A stretch of DNA of 64,000 bases from Notamacropus eugenii. Its lineage: Eukaryota; Chordata; Mammalia; Diprotodontia; Macropodidae. This document shows positions 9,501 to 21,200 of this stretch, one piece after another. The notes beneath the pieces were generated by a model. It saw only the letters and a list, made by a program, of their open reading frames with translations, was not told where the DNA came from and made no database searches. Both the position numbers and the translations under genes were made by a program. The stretch spans positions 53,198,271 to 53,262,270 of the forward strand of contig NC_092875.1 in NCBI RefSeq assembly GCF_028372415.1, read 5' to 3'. How positions within the stretch are numbered: position 1 is the first letter of the stretch; the number at the start of each line of letters is the position of its first letter.

Positions 9501-12426
9501 GAAAAAATCTGGTCCTTGGATTCACAAGTGAATTCTATCAAACATTTAAAGAACAGTTAATTCCAATACTACATACACTATTCTTGAAAATTGGGGAAGA
9601 AGGAGTCCTCCCAAATTCTTTCTATGATACAAATATGGTTTTGATACCCAAACCAGGAAGAGACAAAACAGAGAAAGAAAATTATAGACCAATTTCTCTA
9701 ATGAATATAGATGCAAAAATTTTAAATAAGATTCTAGCAAAACGAATACAGCATCTTATCACGAGATTAATACATTATGATCAGGTAGGATTCATACCAG
9801 GACTACAGGGCTGGTTCAATATTAGGAAAACTATTAGCATTATCGATCACATCAACAACAAAGCTAACAAAAACCACATGATTATCTCAATAGATGCAGG
9901 AAAAGCTTTTGACAAAATACAACATCCATTCCTACTAAAAACATTGGAGAATGTGGGAATAAAGGGAACTTTCCATAAAATAATAAGCAGTATCTATCTA
10001 AAACCTTCAGCAAGCATTATATGCAATGGGGATAAGCTAGATGCATTCCCAATAAGATCAGGGGTGAAACAAGGTTGTCCATTATCACCACTATTATTTA
10101 ATATGGTACTAGAAATGTTAGCTGTAGCAATTAGACAAGATAAAGATATCCAAGGAATCAAAATAGCCAAAGAAGAAACTAAGTTATCACTCTTTGCAGA
10201 TGATATGATGATTTACCTAGAGAATCCCAGAGATTCAAGTAAAAAATTACTAGAATTAATAAACAACTTTGGCAAAGTTGCAGGGTACAAAATAAACCCA
10301 CACAAATCTTCTGCATTCCTATATATTAGCAACAAAGTCCAACAGCAAGAGATAGAAAGAGAAATCCCATTTAAAGTTAGGGTAGACAGTATAAAATACT
10401 TAGGAGTCTACCTGCCAAAACAAACCCAGGGATTATATGAACACAATTACAAGACACTTTTTGCACAAATAAAGTCAGGTTTAAGTAAGTGGAAAAACAT
10501 TAGTTGCTCATGGGTAGGCCGGGCTAATATAATAAAAATGACAATTCTACCCAAATTAATATACTTATTTAGTGCCATACCAATTAAACTATCAGACAAT
10601 TACTTTCTAGAGCTGGACAAAATAATATCAAAATTCATTTGGAAAAACAAAAGGTCCAGAATATCAAAGGGACTAATGAAAAGAAATGCTTGGGAAGGTG
10701 GCCTAGCGCTACCAGACCTCAAACTGTACTATAAAGCAGCAATTATCAAAACCACTTGGTATTGGCTAAGAAACAGAGAGGTAGACAAGTGGAATAGACT
10801 TGGCACTCAAGATGCAGTAGGCAAGGAATATAGCAACCTTCTGTTTGATAAACCCAAGGACCCCAGCTTCTGGGATAAGAACTCATTGTTTGACAAAAAT
10901 TGCTGGGAAAACTGGATAACAGTGTGGCGGAAATTAGGCATAGACCCATACCTGACACCGTACACAAGAATAAAGTCCAAATGGGTACATGATTTAGGTA
11001 TAAAGATTGATACCATGAATAAACTGGAGAAGCAAGGAATAGTGTATTTATCAGATCTATGCAGAAGGGAAGAATTCTTTACTAAAGGAGAGATAGAATG
11101 CATTATGAAATGCAAAATGGATAACTTTGATTACATTAAACTGAGAAGTTTTTGCACAACCAAACCCAATGCAACCAAAATCCGGAGGGCTGTAGTAAAT
11201 TGGGAAAGAATTTTTACAGCTAAGCTCGGGGATAAAGGCCTCATTTCTAGAATATATAGAGAACTGATCCAAATGTACAATCATACAAGTCATTCCCCAA
11301 TTGATAAATGGTCAAAGGATATGAACAGGCAATTTTCAGAGGAAGAAATTAAAGCTATCTATAATCATATGAAAAAATGCTCTAAATCACTATTGGTTAG
11401 AGAGATGTAAATCAAAACAACTCTGAGGTACCACATCACACCTATAAGATTGGCAAACATGACAGAACAAGAAAATGATAAATGCTGGAGAGGATGTGGG
11501 AAAGTTGGAACACTAATTCATTGTTGGTGGAGCTGCGAGCGCATCCAACCATTCTGGAGAGCAATTTGGAACTATGCCCAAAGGGCTACAAAAATGTGCA
11601 TACCCTTTGACCCAGCAATATCACTACTAGGACTATATCCCCAAGAGATCATAAAAATGGGAAAGGGTCCCACATGTACAAAAATATTTATAGCAGCACT
11701 CTATGTAGTTGCCAAAAACTGGAAGTCAAGGGGATGTCCATCAATTGGGGAATGGCTGAATAAATTATGGTATATGAATGTAATGGAGTACTATTGTGCC
11801 ATAAGAAATGATGAACAAGAAGACTTCAGAGAGGCCTGGAAGGACTTATATGACCTGATGCTGAGTGAAAGGAGCAGAACCAGGAGAACTTTATGCACAG
11901 CAACAACCACAGTGTGTGAGAGTTTTTTCTGGTAGACTTAGATTTTTGTAATAACGCAAAAACTTCTTTTAAAAAAAAAAAAATCCCAATGGTGGTTCTC
12001 AAGGCAAAATGCCTTCCACACTCAGAGAGAGAAATATGGAAGTCACTCACATATTGTAGCAGATCATGTTTGTGTATGTGTATGTGTTTGTGTATCATGT
12101 TCTGATTTGTTATACGATTTCTTTCATTTATCTTAGTCTGACTACATAGCATGACTATAGTGAAAATATATTCAATAGGAAAGTATATGTAGGATCTATA
12201 CAGAATTGTATGCAGTCGTGGGGAGGGAGGGGGGGAGTGGGGGGTAGGTGGGGGGGATAAAATCACAATTGTATGGCAGTGATTGTTAAACATTACAAAA
12301 TAAAAATAAATAAATAAATATATATATATTAAAAAAAAAAAGAAGATAGTTCAGAACTTAAAATGAAATTAAATAAATTAATTTTTAAAATAATAAAAAA
12401 AAAAAGAAAAGAAAAAATCTGGTCCT
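9501..12426 (+). mobile_element. 5'-truncated L1 with 16-bp target site duplication
   Basis: GAAAAAATCTGGTCCT occurs at 9501-9516 and again at 12411-12426 and brackets the insertion. The element enters ORF2 upstream of the reverse transcriptase, so endonuclease, ORF1 and 5'UTR are missing. The ORF2 part runs to 11937, followed by a short 3'UTR with a G-rich stretch (12215-12260), a first A-run (12331-12341), about 50 bp of non-L1-like sequence, and a second A-rich tail. One in-frame stop in about 2.4 kb and the perfect duplication suggest a young insertion. It cannot move by itself. Confidence 0.95.
9518..11937 (+). pseudogene. L1 ORF2 fragment: reverse transcriptase and C-terminal domain
   Basis: ORF2p is the endonuclease/reverse transcriptase of L1; here only the RT and C-terminal region remain. 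The frame is open from the insertion point at 9518 and shows LIPKPGRD (thumb-proximal RT motif), the YRPISLMN block, [22 protein letters not shown] and the catalytic [10 protein letters not shown] (codons near 10190). A TAA at 11408-11410 interrupts the frame where related L1s have a glutamine codon before I-K-T-T. The same frame then continues through the Cys-rich CWRGCGKVGTLIHCWWSC segment to the natural end near 11937. The lone change looks like CAA to TAA. Frames on the opposite strand (10746-11293 and 11826-12293) are shadows. Confidence 0.93.
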
Positions 12427-12979
12427 AATTTGGCCCAAAACTTGAATCTGCGACCCTCAGAATACCTGTACTTCAGAAGTTAAAATTCAATATGATTGAG
12501 ATCAAACTCAAGATTACTCAGCTCTCTTCCATTGTGTCCCCACCCTCAGACTAAGCCCTAACCCTAGATTTTGTCCTAATTGTAGACAAATTCCAAGACA
12601 GAGACTTGAGCTTGACCCTACACTGAGCCCTGACCCTAGAATAAGGCCTGATTCCAGTCAATGGCACAGCTCTGACCCAAATCTGAGCCCTGACCCCAGC
12701 TAAGGAGTGGGCTTTGACCTAAATCTGAGCCCTAATCCCAACCAAAAACTGAACTCTGAATCCTGACCCCAGCCAAGAGCTGAGTCCCATCTGGACCTAT
12801 CCTTCAGCCCTCTACCCCAGTAAGCTCCACAGACTCATTTTCCTGGAACTTTGTATTTGAATTGTATGGTGTGTATATGTTAAACACTGTTCTTGTTCTG
12901 CCCAATCTTCAGCTGTCCTGGAATCCCCGAGTGGCTTTGCCAGTGTGACAGGCGTCCACAGCTGCTTAAAGTGTGAAAG
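12427..12979. repeat. Degenerate tandem repeat of 'gagccctgacccc' modules
   Basis: From about 12545 to 12815 a module of 'gagccctgacccyag' plus 'agctctgacccaaatct' recurs about six times with irregular spacing. Two clear full units measure about 60 and 42 bp. It looks like an old minisatellite. Flanks 12427-12545 and 12820-12979 show nothing identifiable. Confidence 0.6.
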
Positions 12980-14190
12980 AATGAATGCTTCCTGATTTTC
13001 TAAGAAGCCAGAACAATGCCCTTGGTTTTATCATCAGGGCCAGATTACATCTAGTTTCTGTTTTATTTACACACAAAGTGTCACACTGCTAAGTGAGGTG
13101 TCCCATAGACTCTGTCCTGGACTCTCTTCTCTTTTTCTTCTATACTGTTTCACTGATTTCATTCCCCTATGTTGATGATCCTCAAATCTATTTTTCCAGC
13201 CTTAATGCTTCTTCTGACTCCCAGTTTCCCATGTCCAACTGCCTTTAGACATCTCAAAATAAATGTCCCATAGACATCTTAAGCCCAGCTCATTCCAAAC
13301 TGAACTTACTATCTTTCCACCAAACCCTCCCATCTTCCTAACTTTCGTATTGCTGTTGAGGGCGACACCAACCTCCCTGTCATAGGTGTCATCCTCAGCT
13401 CCTCACTCTCAACCCCAATATCCAAGCTGTAGCCAAAGCCTGTTGATCTTACCTTCACAATATCTCTCAAATGCATCCCTTTCTCTTCTCTGACATTGCC
13501 ACCACCCTGGTAAAGGATGTTACCACCTCACACCTGGATTGCTACAGCAGCCTTTTGGTTGGTGTCTGTTGCAGATCTCTCCTTGCTGCCGTCCATCCTC
13601 CACTCGCTCACCTATCAGAGTGACACCTTGGGGTGTGTCATGCATCCCTCTGCTCAATAAACTCCATCAGTTCCCATCAGCTCTAGGATCAAATATAAAA
13701 TCCTTCCTTTACTTTTTGTCACTGTTGCTGTTCATTTTTCCATCTCAAAGAAAATCACATTAGGAGGGTGATGTCTTTCGAGTAAATTAGATTTAAGTGA
13801 GGTAGTACTGTGCAAAGTCATCAGCTTCCTCCTCCTCCACTCCTCCACTCCTCCAGAGTCATTGGGGTCCAATGGAAAGATAATTAACAATGGCCCTTCC
13901 ATTCGGTGGTCAAAGTCCTCTATAATTTGGTCTCCTCCTGCCTTTCCAGTCTTTTTTTCCATCTTCTAACCCCCAGTGACACTGGCCACCTTGCTGTTCC
14001 CTAAACAAGAAACTCCATATCTCAATCTCCAGCATCTTCTGACTTTTGAATGTTCTCCCTCTTCATCTCTGCCTTCTGCCTTTCCTGGATTCTTTCTAGT
14101 CCCAACTAAAATCCCACCTTCTCTAGGAAGTCTTCCCTGATCTCCCTTAATGTTAGGGCCTTCCTTCTGTTGGTAATCTTGGATTTATTC
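12980..14190 (+). repeat. L2 LINE, 3' part of ORF2 and 3' end
   Basis: The text follows the well-known L2 3' coding region: 'atgatcctcaaatctat', 'ccagctcattccaaactgaac', 'cacacctggattgctac', 'ctaggatcaaatataaaatcc', then 'aggaagtcttccctgatctccc'. About 13740-13900 does not fit and may be an insertion. No intact frame remains. Confidence 0.8.
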
Positions 14191-14195
14191 TGTAT

Positions 14196-14452
14196 ATAAT
14201 TTGTTGTTGTTCAGTCCTGCCTGACTCTTTATGACCCTGTTTGGGTTTTCTTGGCAGAGATACTGGAGTGGTTTGTCATTTCCTTCTCTGACTCATTTTA
14301 CAGGTGAGGAAACTGAGGCAAACAAGGTTAAGTGACTTGCCTAGGGTTATACAGCTAGTAAGTGTCTGAGGTCACATTTGAATTCAGGAAGATGAGTTCT
14401 TCTGACTCCAGGTCTGGCACTCTATCCACTAAGCCACCTAGCTGCCCTGGTT
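14196..14452 (-). repeat. MIR-derived SINE of marsupial type, full length, antisense
   Basis: It begins with the antisense tail 'gttgttgttcagtc', includes the antisense phrase 'ctggagtggtttgtcatttcc', and ends in 'cactaagccacctagctgcc'. Sense counterparts with the same tail are at 22262-22486, 28118-28362 and 44035-44278. Confidence 0.85.
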
Positions 14453-15254
14453 AGTAAATACTAGTCAGTCATACTAGTTAGTAAAAACTAAACTGAGAAA
14501 TTGAAAGTAATGAATTACAGTAGTCGGACCATGAGATTCAATGGAATCATAGCTCACCAACTGGAATGTTATTGATTAGGTGTTTATTGATTGGAAGAGA
14601 CTATAGATGCCATGGAGACAAACCCCCTCACCTTACAGATATGTAAACTGAGGTCCAGGGAAATAAAGTGACTTGCTCAAGGTCATCTAAGTAGTAAATG
14701 GAATTGAACCCAGACCTCCAACACCAAAACTAATACTCTTTCCACATGAGCTCTTCTGGTCAAGCACCAGGTCTTCTTAAAGGACTAAATTACCTTGCAG
14801 AATAGTAGCACGGGGAAATGACAAAATGAGTCATCAACTGGGAATTGGCAGATGTGGGTTGTCTTCCTTACTGCACTGGCTGGTTAGGTAATTTCTCCTC
14901 TCTTGGCCTTGGTTTCATCCTCTGGAAATATAAGAGGTGGTGCTAGAAGTTGCTAAGACCCCTTCCTACTCTGAAATTCTGGGATTTGGAGTTCAGATGG
15001 AAGGAGAGTTTAAAGTAAGCTTTCCAGTTTTTTTTTTCCCACTGTTGTCCATCCCTGGTGTTTTGCTGGAATCAAGACCTAGATGAATTGGCCCAATTGA
15101 AATCCTTGCTTTCTAGAATCCTAATTGGATCACATTCCTTCCTACAGTGATCAGGGATGGGAGGGCAGGGGGGAATGGGGAGGGTGCTATGTGAGAACTG
15201 AGTTAAAAGTCAAGAGATTGTCAGAAAATGAGCTCAGTCTTCATCATTCTAGAA
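14453..15254. repeat. MIR fragments and unassigned sequence
   Basis: An antisense MIR covers about 14590-14760 and a weak sense MIR about 14800-14990. The rest, including 15000-15240, shows no gene or recognised repeat. Confidence 0.5.
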
Positions 15255-15625
15255 CCATAGAATTTCAGAGCTACAAGGACCTTTAGGACACAGAGTATCA
15301 GGGCTGGGGGTCAGTCTTTAGGACACAGACTGTCAGAATTAGGAGGGGACACAAAGTGTCAGTACTGGGGGGAACCTTAGGACACAGAATGTCAAGCCTA
15401 GGGGGCAGTCTTTAGGATGCAGACTGTCAGAATTGGGAGGGGAGCCTCAGGACTCAGAGTATCAGGACTGAGGGTAGGGTTTAGCCACACAGAGCATCAG
15501 GGCTGGCAGTATCCTTAGCACATGGAATGTCACAACTGGGCAGAGTATCTTAGAACATACACTCAGAGCTGGGAGGACCCTTTGATCATATGAAGTGCCA
15601 GAGCTGGGAGGGGTGTTAGGTCATA
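15255..15625. repeat. Minisatellite block 2, 26-36 bp units
   Basis: Roughly eleven imperfect units share 'aggacacagactgtcag' or 'cacagaatgtca' followed by a G-rich 'ctgggggg' part. Distances between successive 'cacag' starts that I could count are 35, 26, 33 and 35 bp. It is the largest of three blocks of this family in the window. Confidence 0.75.
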
Positions 15626-16499
15626 GAATAAATATTTTTTATTTTCAAAAAAAAAGAAAAAAAAAACAGTTCCCCAAAACTAATCTAGTTAACTTAGTAA
15701 CCTAATCCACCTAGTCTGTTATCTGTAGAGTTCCACACCCAAAGTAGCTCTTTTATCTACCAAAAGAAGGAATTGCTACCTCAGCTGTTGGTCAAGTTGG
15801 TCACTGCAGTTTCACAATATTCAGTTTCACTTCTTTTGTTGTGACTATTAATTTACATTGTTATGTCACTATTTGTATTGTTTCCTTGGTTCTGCTTATT
15901 TCATCAGTTCGTATGTCTCTCTGTGCTGTTCCTCTTACAACACAATCACATTTATGTATCACCACTTTTTTTTAGTCATTCAAATGGTCATCCACAAGAG
16001 CTTGCTCTTTGACGGAGAGTTAGGGAGAAGATATATACACATATATATAAGGAAATGTAGGTGATGTAAAAATACCAGTAAACAATTTTTTAAAAGAAAT
16101 GCTGAATACTCCAAACAAGTTTTATGAAACATGAGTTTCATGAAACTCTACAAAGCATTCATGAAAAGTCAGAAAGACTTGATTTAAGGAACAGAAAAGT
16201 AAGCAGAAATAGGAAAACCATTTAAATGGAGACCACAACGTGATACTGAAAGATTTTAGAATTCTGATCAATGCAGTGACCAGTCATGACTTTAGAAAAC
16301 TGACATGGTGGGAGGTGAAGCCCAACCTGTAGCCTCTGGGCAGTGAAGCAATGGACAGAGATGTGAAAGGAGGTATGAGTTTTCAGAAGAGACCAAAATA
16401 ATGATTCATTTTACTTGACCGTATTTGTCAGGAGGAAGGGGAGTCAGTGGAAAATAACAGTGATTATTAGAAAAGAGTAAAGGGCATTAAAAAAAAAAC
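15626..16499. repeat. A-rich run, antisense L1 3' fragment and unassigned sequence
   Basis: An A-run lies at 15650-15666. About 15850-16000 resembles the end of L1 ORF2 read in antisense (compare 11760-11900). 16020-16490 has no recognised feature; 16118-16150 holds a small imperfect inverted repeat around 'catgagtttcatgaaactc'. Confidence 0.4.
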
Positions 16500-16844
16500 A
16501 TGGACTGTCACAGGACAACTCTTAGGACACAGAATGTCAGTGCTATAAGGGATCTTAGACTATTTAAAGAGGACCTTAGAACTTAGAATGTCAGAACTAG
16601 AAGGGCCCTTAGAACTAAAATTGTCAGCGTTAGCAAGACGTTAAAATTTAGAATGTCAGAACTTGAAAGGACCTTCTAAGGTGGCTGAGTGAATGTCGAG
16701 GTTAGAAAAGACCTGAAGACAAAGTATGTCAAAGGGGGACAGGGCTTTCGAAGACAGGACGTCAGAGCTGCAAGGAATCTTAGAACACAGAAAATCCGAG
16801 TGCAGAACGTTAGGGGTGGGAGAGGTCTCAGAAACCCTCTGGTT
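16500..16844. repeat. Minisatellite block 3
   Basis: About nine diverged units of the same family as 7915-8085 and 15255-15625, here with 'cttagaacttagaatgtcag' as the typical half. The last unit leads into the MIR-like phrase that the hAT element at 16845-17025 interrupts. Confidence 0.7.
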
Positions 16845-17025
16845 CCGAGATTCTTGATACTTTTTGGTATCCTGGACTGCTTGGGCAGTCTGGGGAAGCC
16901 TCAGAATAATGCTTTCAAGTGCATAAAATAAAGTGCATGGGATTATAAGGAAACTAATTATATTGAAATAAGTATAGAGGGGGACCCCCTAAAATCTATC
17001 CAGGGGCCCCAGGTTAAGACTCCTG
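16845..17025. mobile_element. Second copy of the 3997-4173 hAT MITE
   Basis: The right end ('ggttaagactcctg') reads CAGGAGTCTTAACC on the other strand and pairs with the decayed left end near 16845 ('ccgagattcttgata'). At about 181 bp the length agrees with the 177-bp copy at 3997. As there, removal rejoins a 'ctggt/ctaatccaattccctcattttacag' host repeat. It is more diverged than the first copy. Confidence 0.5.
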
Positions 17026-17094
17026 ATCTAATCCAATTCCCTCATTTTACAGATGGGGAAACAGAGACCCCCAACTAAACTCCCCCATGATTAA

Positions 17095-17264
17095 CTGTTT
17101 GGGGCTGGGAGTGGGCGGAGCCGGAGCTGGTCCTGCAGGCTCTGGGAGGGGCCAAGGGGCTGGGGGCAGGGCCTGGCCCAGCTGACAGCCTCCTCCAGCT
17201 GCGGCTGTCTGTCTGGAGAAAGAGCACCGCGGGTCCGCTGGGAGGTGGCTGTCTCCTGCTGGCC
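17095..17264 (+). promoter_or_regulatory. GC-rich promoter and 5'UTR of the tetraspanin gene
   Basis: GC content rises sharply from about 17090, with a GC box (GGGCGG, 17113-17118) and several GGGGC/CCTGG runs, and no TATA box. The block ends at the ATG at 17265, which has G at -3 of the start (GGCCATGG, a strong start context). This fits a housekeeping-type promoter; the transcription start cannot be placed. Open frames on either strand here (17047-17752) are GC-driven shadows. Confidence 0.55.
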
Positions 17265-17318
17265 ATGGATTCCCCGTCCTGCCGAGGGCCGTTCCGCCTC
17301 TTGGGCCTCCTGCTCTGG
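17265..17318 (+). CDS. Tetraspanin coding exon 1
   Basis: Encodes residues 1-18 (MDSPSCRGPF then RLLGLLLW): a short cytoplasmic start and the first half of TM1. Donor GTACGA follows at 17319. In CD9-type genes the first coding exon also ends in the middle of TM1 in phase 0. Cys6 is a possible palmitoylation site. Confidence 0.88.
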
Positions 17319-18188
17319 GTACGAGCCGCCGCCGGTCTGCTTGGGGCTCCTGGACTGCGCGCTGGGCTGGGCTGGGCTGGGCGCGGCCGAGGAGCGCAGG
17401 GCTGGGGCGCGGGCTCGGTCCGGACAATCTCGGGTTTCATTCACCAGGTCTCCTCCTCCCCACCCCGGCGCCTCCTGCGCGGTGCTGGGAAGCCCTGGTC
17501 TGCCGGTCGGGGGACTTGGGCTCTAGTCCGGGCCCCTCCGCTGTCAGTGCGCGGTGTGACCTTGTCCAAGTCCCTTTTCTGGGCCACCGCTTCTCCGCTG
17601 GTTAAAGTGAGGGGGAGCTGGCCTCCCTCTTTAGCGCCTTTCTGCCCTGACAGTCTCGGACTCTGGTTTTGGGGTTTGGGTAAGTGAACACCCGGGAAGG
17701 ATACCGAGGTATGTTGTGAGAAAGGTGACTGACCCGGGCTAATTATCGTCACCGGTCTTTAACCTACAATCCAGGGCAGCCACTTTAGGAGGGGGACGAG
17801 GGGAAGGGAAAACCCCATCTCCGCAAAAGGGAACAAGAGCGCTTGTACTCATTCTGCTTGGCCCCAAAGGGCAGAAATGGGACCTTTGAGGTTAAGGAAA
17901 AGCTTCCTGAGTCTTGCAGCGATGCAAAAGTGCAGTAAACAGCCTCCAGTGAGGTCCTCCCCCTCCGCCCCTCTCCCCTCAGATCTTCAAGCAGATCTGG
18001 GGTGAATTTCTGAAAGGTGTCTTCGAGAGGGCTTTATGTTGAGATGAATTGTATTTCTTGCCTCTTCAGTGTCCTTCCAACGCTGGTATTTTGTGATGGG
18101 GGAGTGGGGGTGGGAGAGAGACAGACAGACAGAGAGACAGAGAGACAGAGACAGAGACAGAGACAGACAGACAGAGACAGAGACAAAC

Positions 18189-18221
<33 letters not shown>

Positions 18222-21200
18222 TGACCTGGAAGAAGGAGGTGAATTTTGAACTTCTGATTTACTCTGTGTGAGGGAAACTCCCAACTCTGTAAAAACGACC
18301 TCTGCAAATACAGATCAACAACTTGTGTATCTTAGTTGCCTGGGGACATTGAGAGTCTGGGCTCACAAAGCTAGTGTCAGAGGTAGTGCTTGGACTCCAA
18401 AGCTGGCCCTCTGTCCACTCTGCAGTGTGGTGGAAGTGGTACAAATTGTTGGAGTTCTTATTCATGGACCCATTTTACAGATAAAAATCTTGCAACGTAC
18501 ATAGTAACAGCAACATTGTACACAGTAACCAACAGCAATTTTATTCAATGATCAGGTATGATTGATTTAGCTCTTCTCAGCAATGCGGGATCTAAGACAA
18601 TTCCAAAAGACTCCTGATGGAAAATGCTATCCGCATCCAGAGAAGGAACTATGGAATCTAAATGCAGATATTTTCTTTTTGGGGTTTTTTTTTTCTTGGC
18701 TTTTCCTTTCTGTTCTGTTTCTTCTTTCACAACATGACGAATGTGGAAATATGTATAACATGATTGTACATGTATAATCTATATCAGATTGCTTGACATC
18801 TTGGGGAGTGAGCATGGGAGGGCAGGAGAAAAAATTTGGAACCCAAAATGTTATTTTAAAAATGAATTCTGAAAACTCCATGTAATTGGAAAAAATAAAA
18901 TACTAGTTAAAAAGAAACAGCAGCAACTTGTTAAGTCCAAATGTGGGATCTCCTGCCTCCAAAGTCAGTACTTCACTCATTTGAGGAGCAAAGATTTTTC
19001 TTTGATTCAGTTGAACTGGAAGGAGGAAATCCTTCTCTCATCTCATCCCTCAGCCTGACGTCTTCTCTCTGTAGCCCTGTGGTTTGTTTCTCCTTCCTTT
19101 CCTCCCTTCCCTTGTCTACTTTTACCCCCAAGCAAAGCAACTCCTACCAATCATGGCAAAATTTTCTGATTGGTCCAAATCACCACCACCACCACACTCC
19201 CTGCAATCCCCCTACCCCCCAGCCTTGAACTCTGTTCTGGCTGCAAGGTGGTCCCCTACCTGCAACATGGGAGGGTCATGGGCTAGATGTTCTCCGAGAT
19301 CCCACATCCAATGTTCTAGCAAAACTTTCACTGGAGTTCCTGGTACTGAGTCAGCCCATGGTGACAGTGGAATATGTGAGCTCTTTGAAAGCAGGGACTG
19401 TTTTCTATTCCAAACAGCACCTAGCACATTGTCTGGCACAAGTAGACACAATAAATGTTTGTTGGATAGTCACATTCTTGAAATTATTTATAAGTTCTCT
19501 GCAGCTTTCTTGCAGCTCTCTACAATTTTAAGGAATATTTTTGCCAAGTCTATGTCTTGACCTTGTTGAAATTTGTGTGTATGTATAGTAAGGATGACTA
19601 CAACAGCCTTTAGTCAGCAAGTCTGGCCATTTCTGCCTCCATGTACATCTCCATTCATGGGGCCAGCATCTTCATTCAGCCCCTCTGCCTGCCCCTTGGA
19701 CTATTTTAACAGGCTCCACCATGGCCTCCCTGCCTCCAGTCTCTCCGAGCCACCTTCCATACTGCTTGCTAATTTACTTCAATTCAGTGAGCATTTATTG
19801 AGGGTCCACCCTGTGCTGGCACTCTTGTCTAGGATCAAATAAACAAAAAATGAGAATATGTTCTTTGGGGGAGAACAAGATGGAGCCTTCCTTCCCTTCT
19901 TGAAGCCTTCCCTGATTTCCCACAGTTGAGTCTCTTCTCTGTCCTCAAATACAGCTATGCAAAATGTATAGTCTTGCTAATGCATGATTCTAACCATGTG
20001 ACTTCCCAGCTGAGGAACCTTCAATGTCTCCCTATTGCCACTAGGAAAAGGCACAAGTTCCTTAGCCTGGCATTCAGGGTTCTCTACAATATGACTACAA
20101 CCTATCTTTCCTGGTTTATTGCGCATTTATCCCCCTTCACATATTCCATATTTCATCCAGACTGAAATAAAGCTGTTCTCTGAGCCTGTCATGCCCTCTC
20201 CTACTTCTGGGCCAGTCATCCCCTGTGCCTGGAATAAGCTCCCTCTTCATCCCCTTTCTCCTTTTCTTTCTTTTAGGCTTAACTCAGCTGCCACTTCTTT
20301 AATTAATCAATAAGCATTTATTAAACACCAGACCCCACTAGAGATACAAATACAAGCATGAAACAACTCCTGCCCTCAGGGAGCCTATATTCTGCTTGGA
20401 GAAGACAACATGTTCACAGATAGGTACAGGAAAAATTTACACAGTGGAAGGTAGGCATTCACAGCTGGAGGAAATCAGGCATAGATTTTGGAAGGAGGCA
20501 ACGTTGAAGGTTCTAATAGGGAGAGGTGAAAAGGAACAGCATTTCTGGTAGTGTGCACAGCTTGGGCAAAGGTGTGGAGATAGGCTATGCAGTGTTGTGA
20601 AGCAGGACAAGTCCACTGGAGCATAGAATGCATGAGAGTAAATGATGTGTAATTAACCTAGAAAGAAAGGCTGGAGCCAGTTTCTAAAAGGCCTTTAAAG
20701 GTCAAATGGGAATTTGTGCTTTTAACCTAAAAGAATGGGAAATCCTGAAGCTTCTTGCACAACCGTAGTAACATGATCATGGGCTTTAGGAGCGTTGGTG
20801 TCAGCCTTCCCTGATTCCCACAGCTGAGAAGCTTCTCCTTTTTCAAGTTATCTTAGGACATTTTGTCTGGGTCCTTCCTTTGTCTACTCCCCCCCCACCC
20901 TTGCACACACTCTATCTTGCATTCTAATCATCTGTATCATACTGCAGCAGCCCCAACTTGTCAGAACCCCCAACAGTACAGGCTCCTCGGGGTGGGTAAA
21001 TTTTTTTTTGGTATCCTTAGTAATAAGCAGGTATTCAATAAGTATTTGATCGATTAGCTGAGCAGCCTTTCCAAGACTTCAGAAATGAGCATGGAAGTGC
21101 TTTCCATTGCTGGGGGGGCAGGGTTGAAGGTTTCCAATGCATTCATGGAAGGCCAGGAAGGCCTGCTTTTTTTCTTTCCTTTCCCTATTCATCTGCCTGG

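Noticed and set aside
11826-12293. 155-codon minus frame
   Set aside because: Antisense of the L1 C-terminal end and 3'UTR; starts and ends without relation to any gene signal.
12550-12565. Interstitial telomere repeat (CCCTAACCCTA)
   Set aside because: Less than two full units, and it falls inside a degenerate CTGACCC-type tandem array.
17047-17752. Overlapping frames of 93-140 codons around the tetraspanin first exon
   Set aside because: GC-rich shadows. Only the first 18 codons of the 17265 frame are used; the tetraspanin transmembrane text resumes in phase at 21505.
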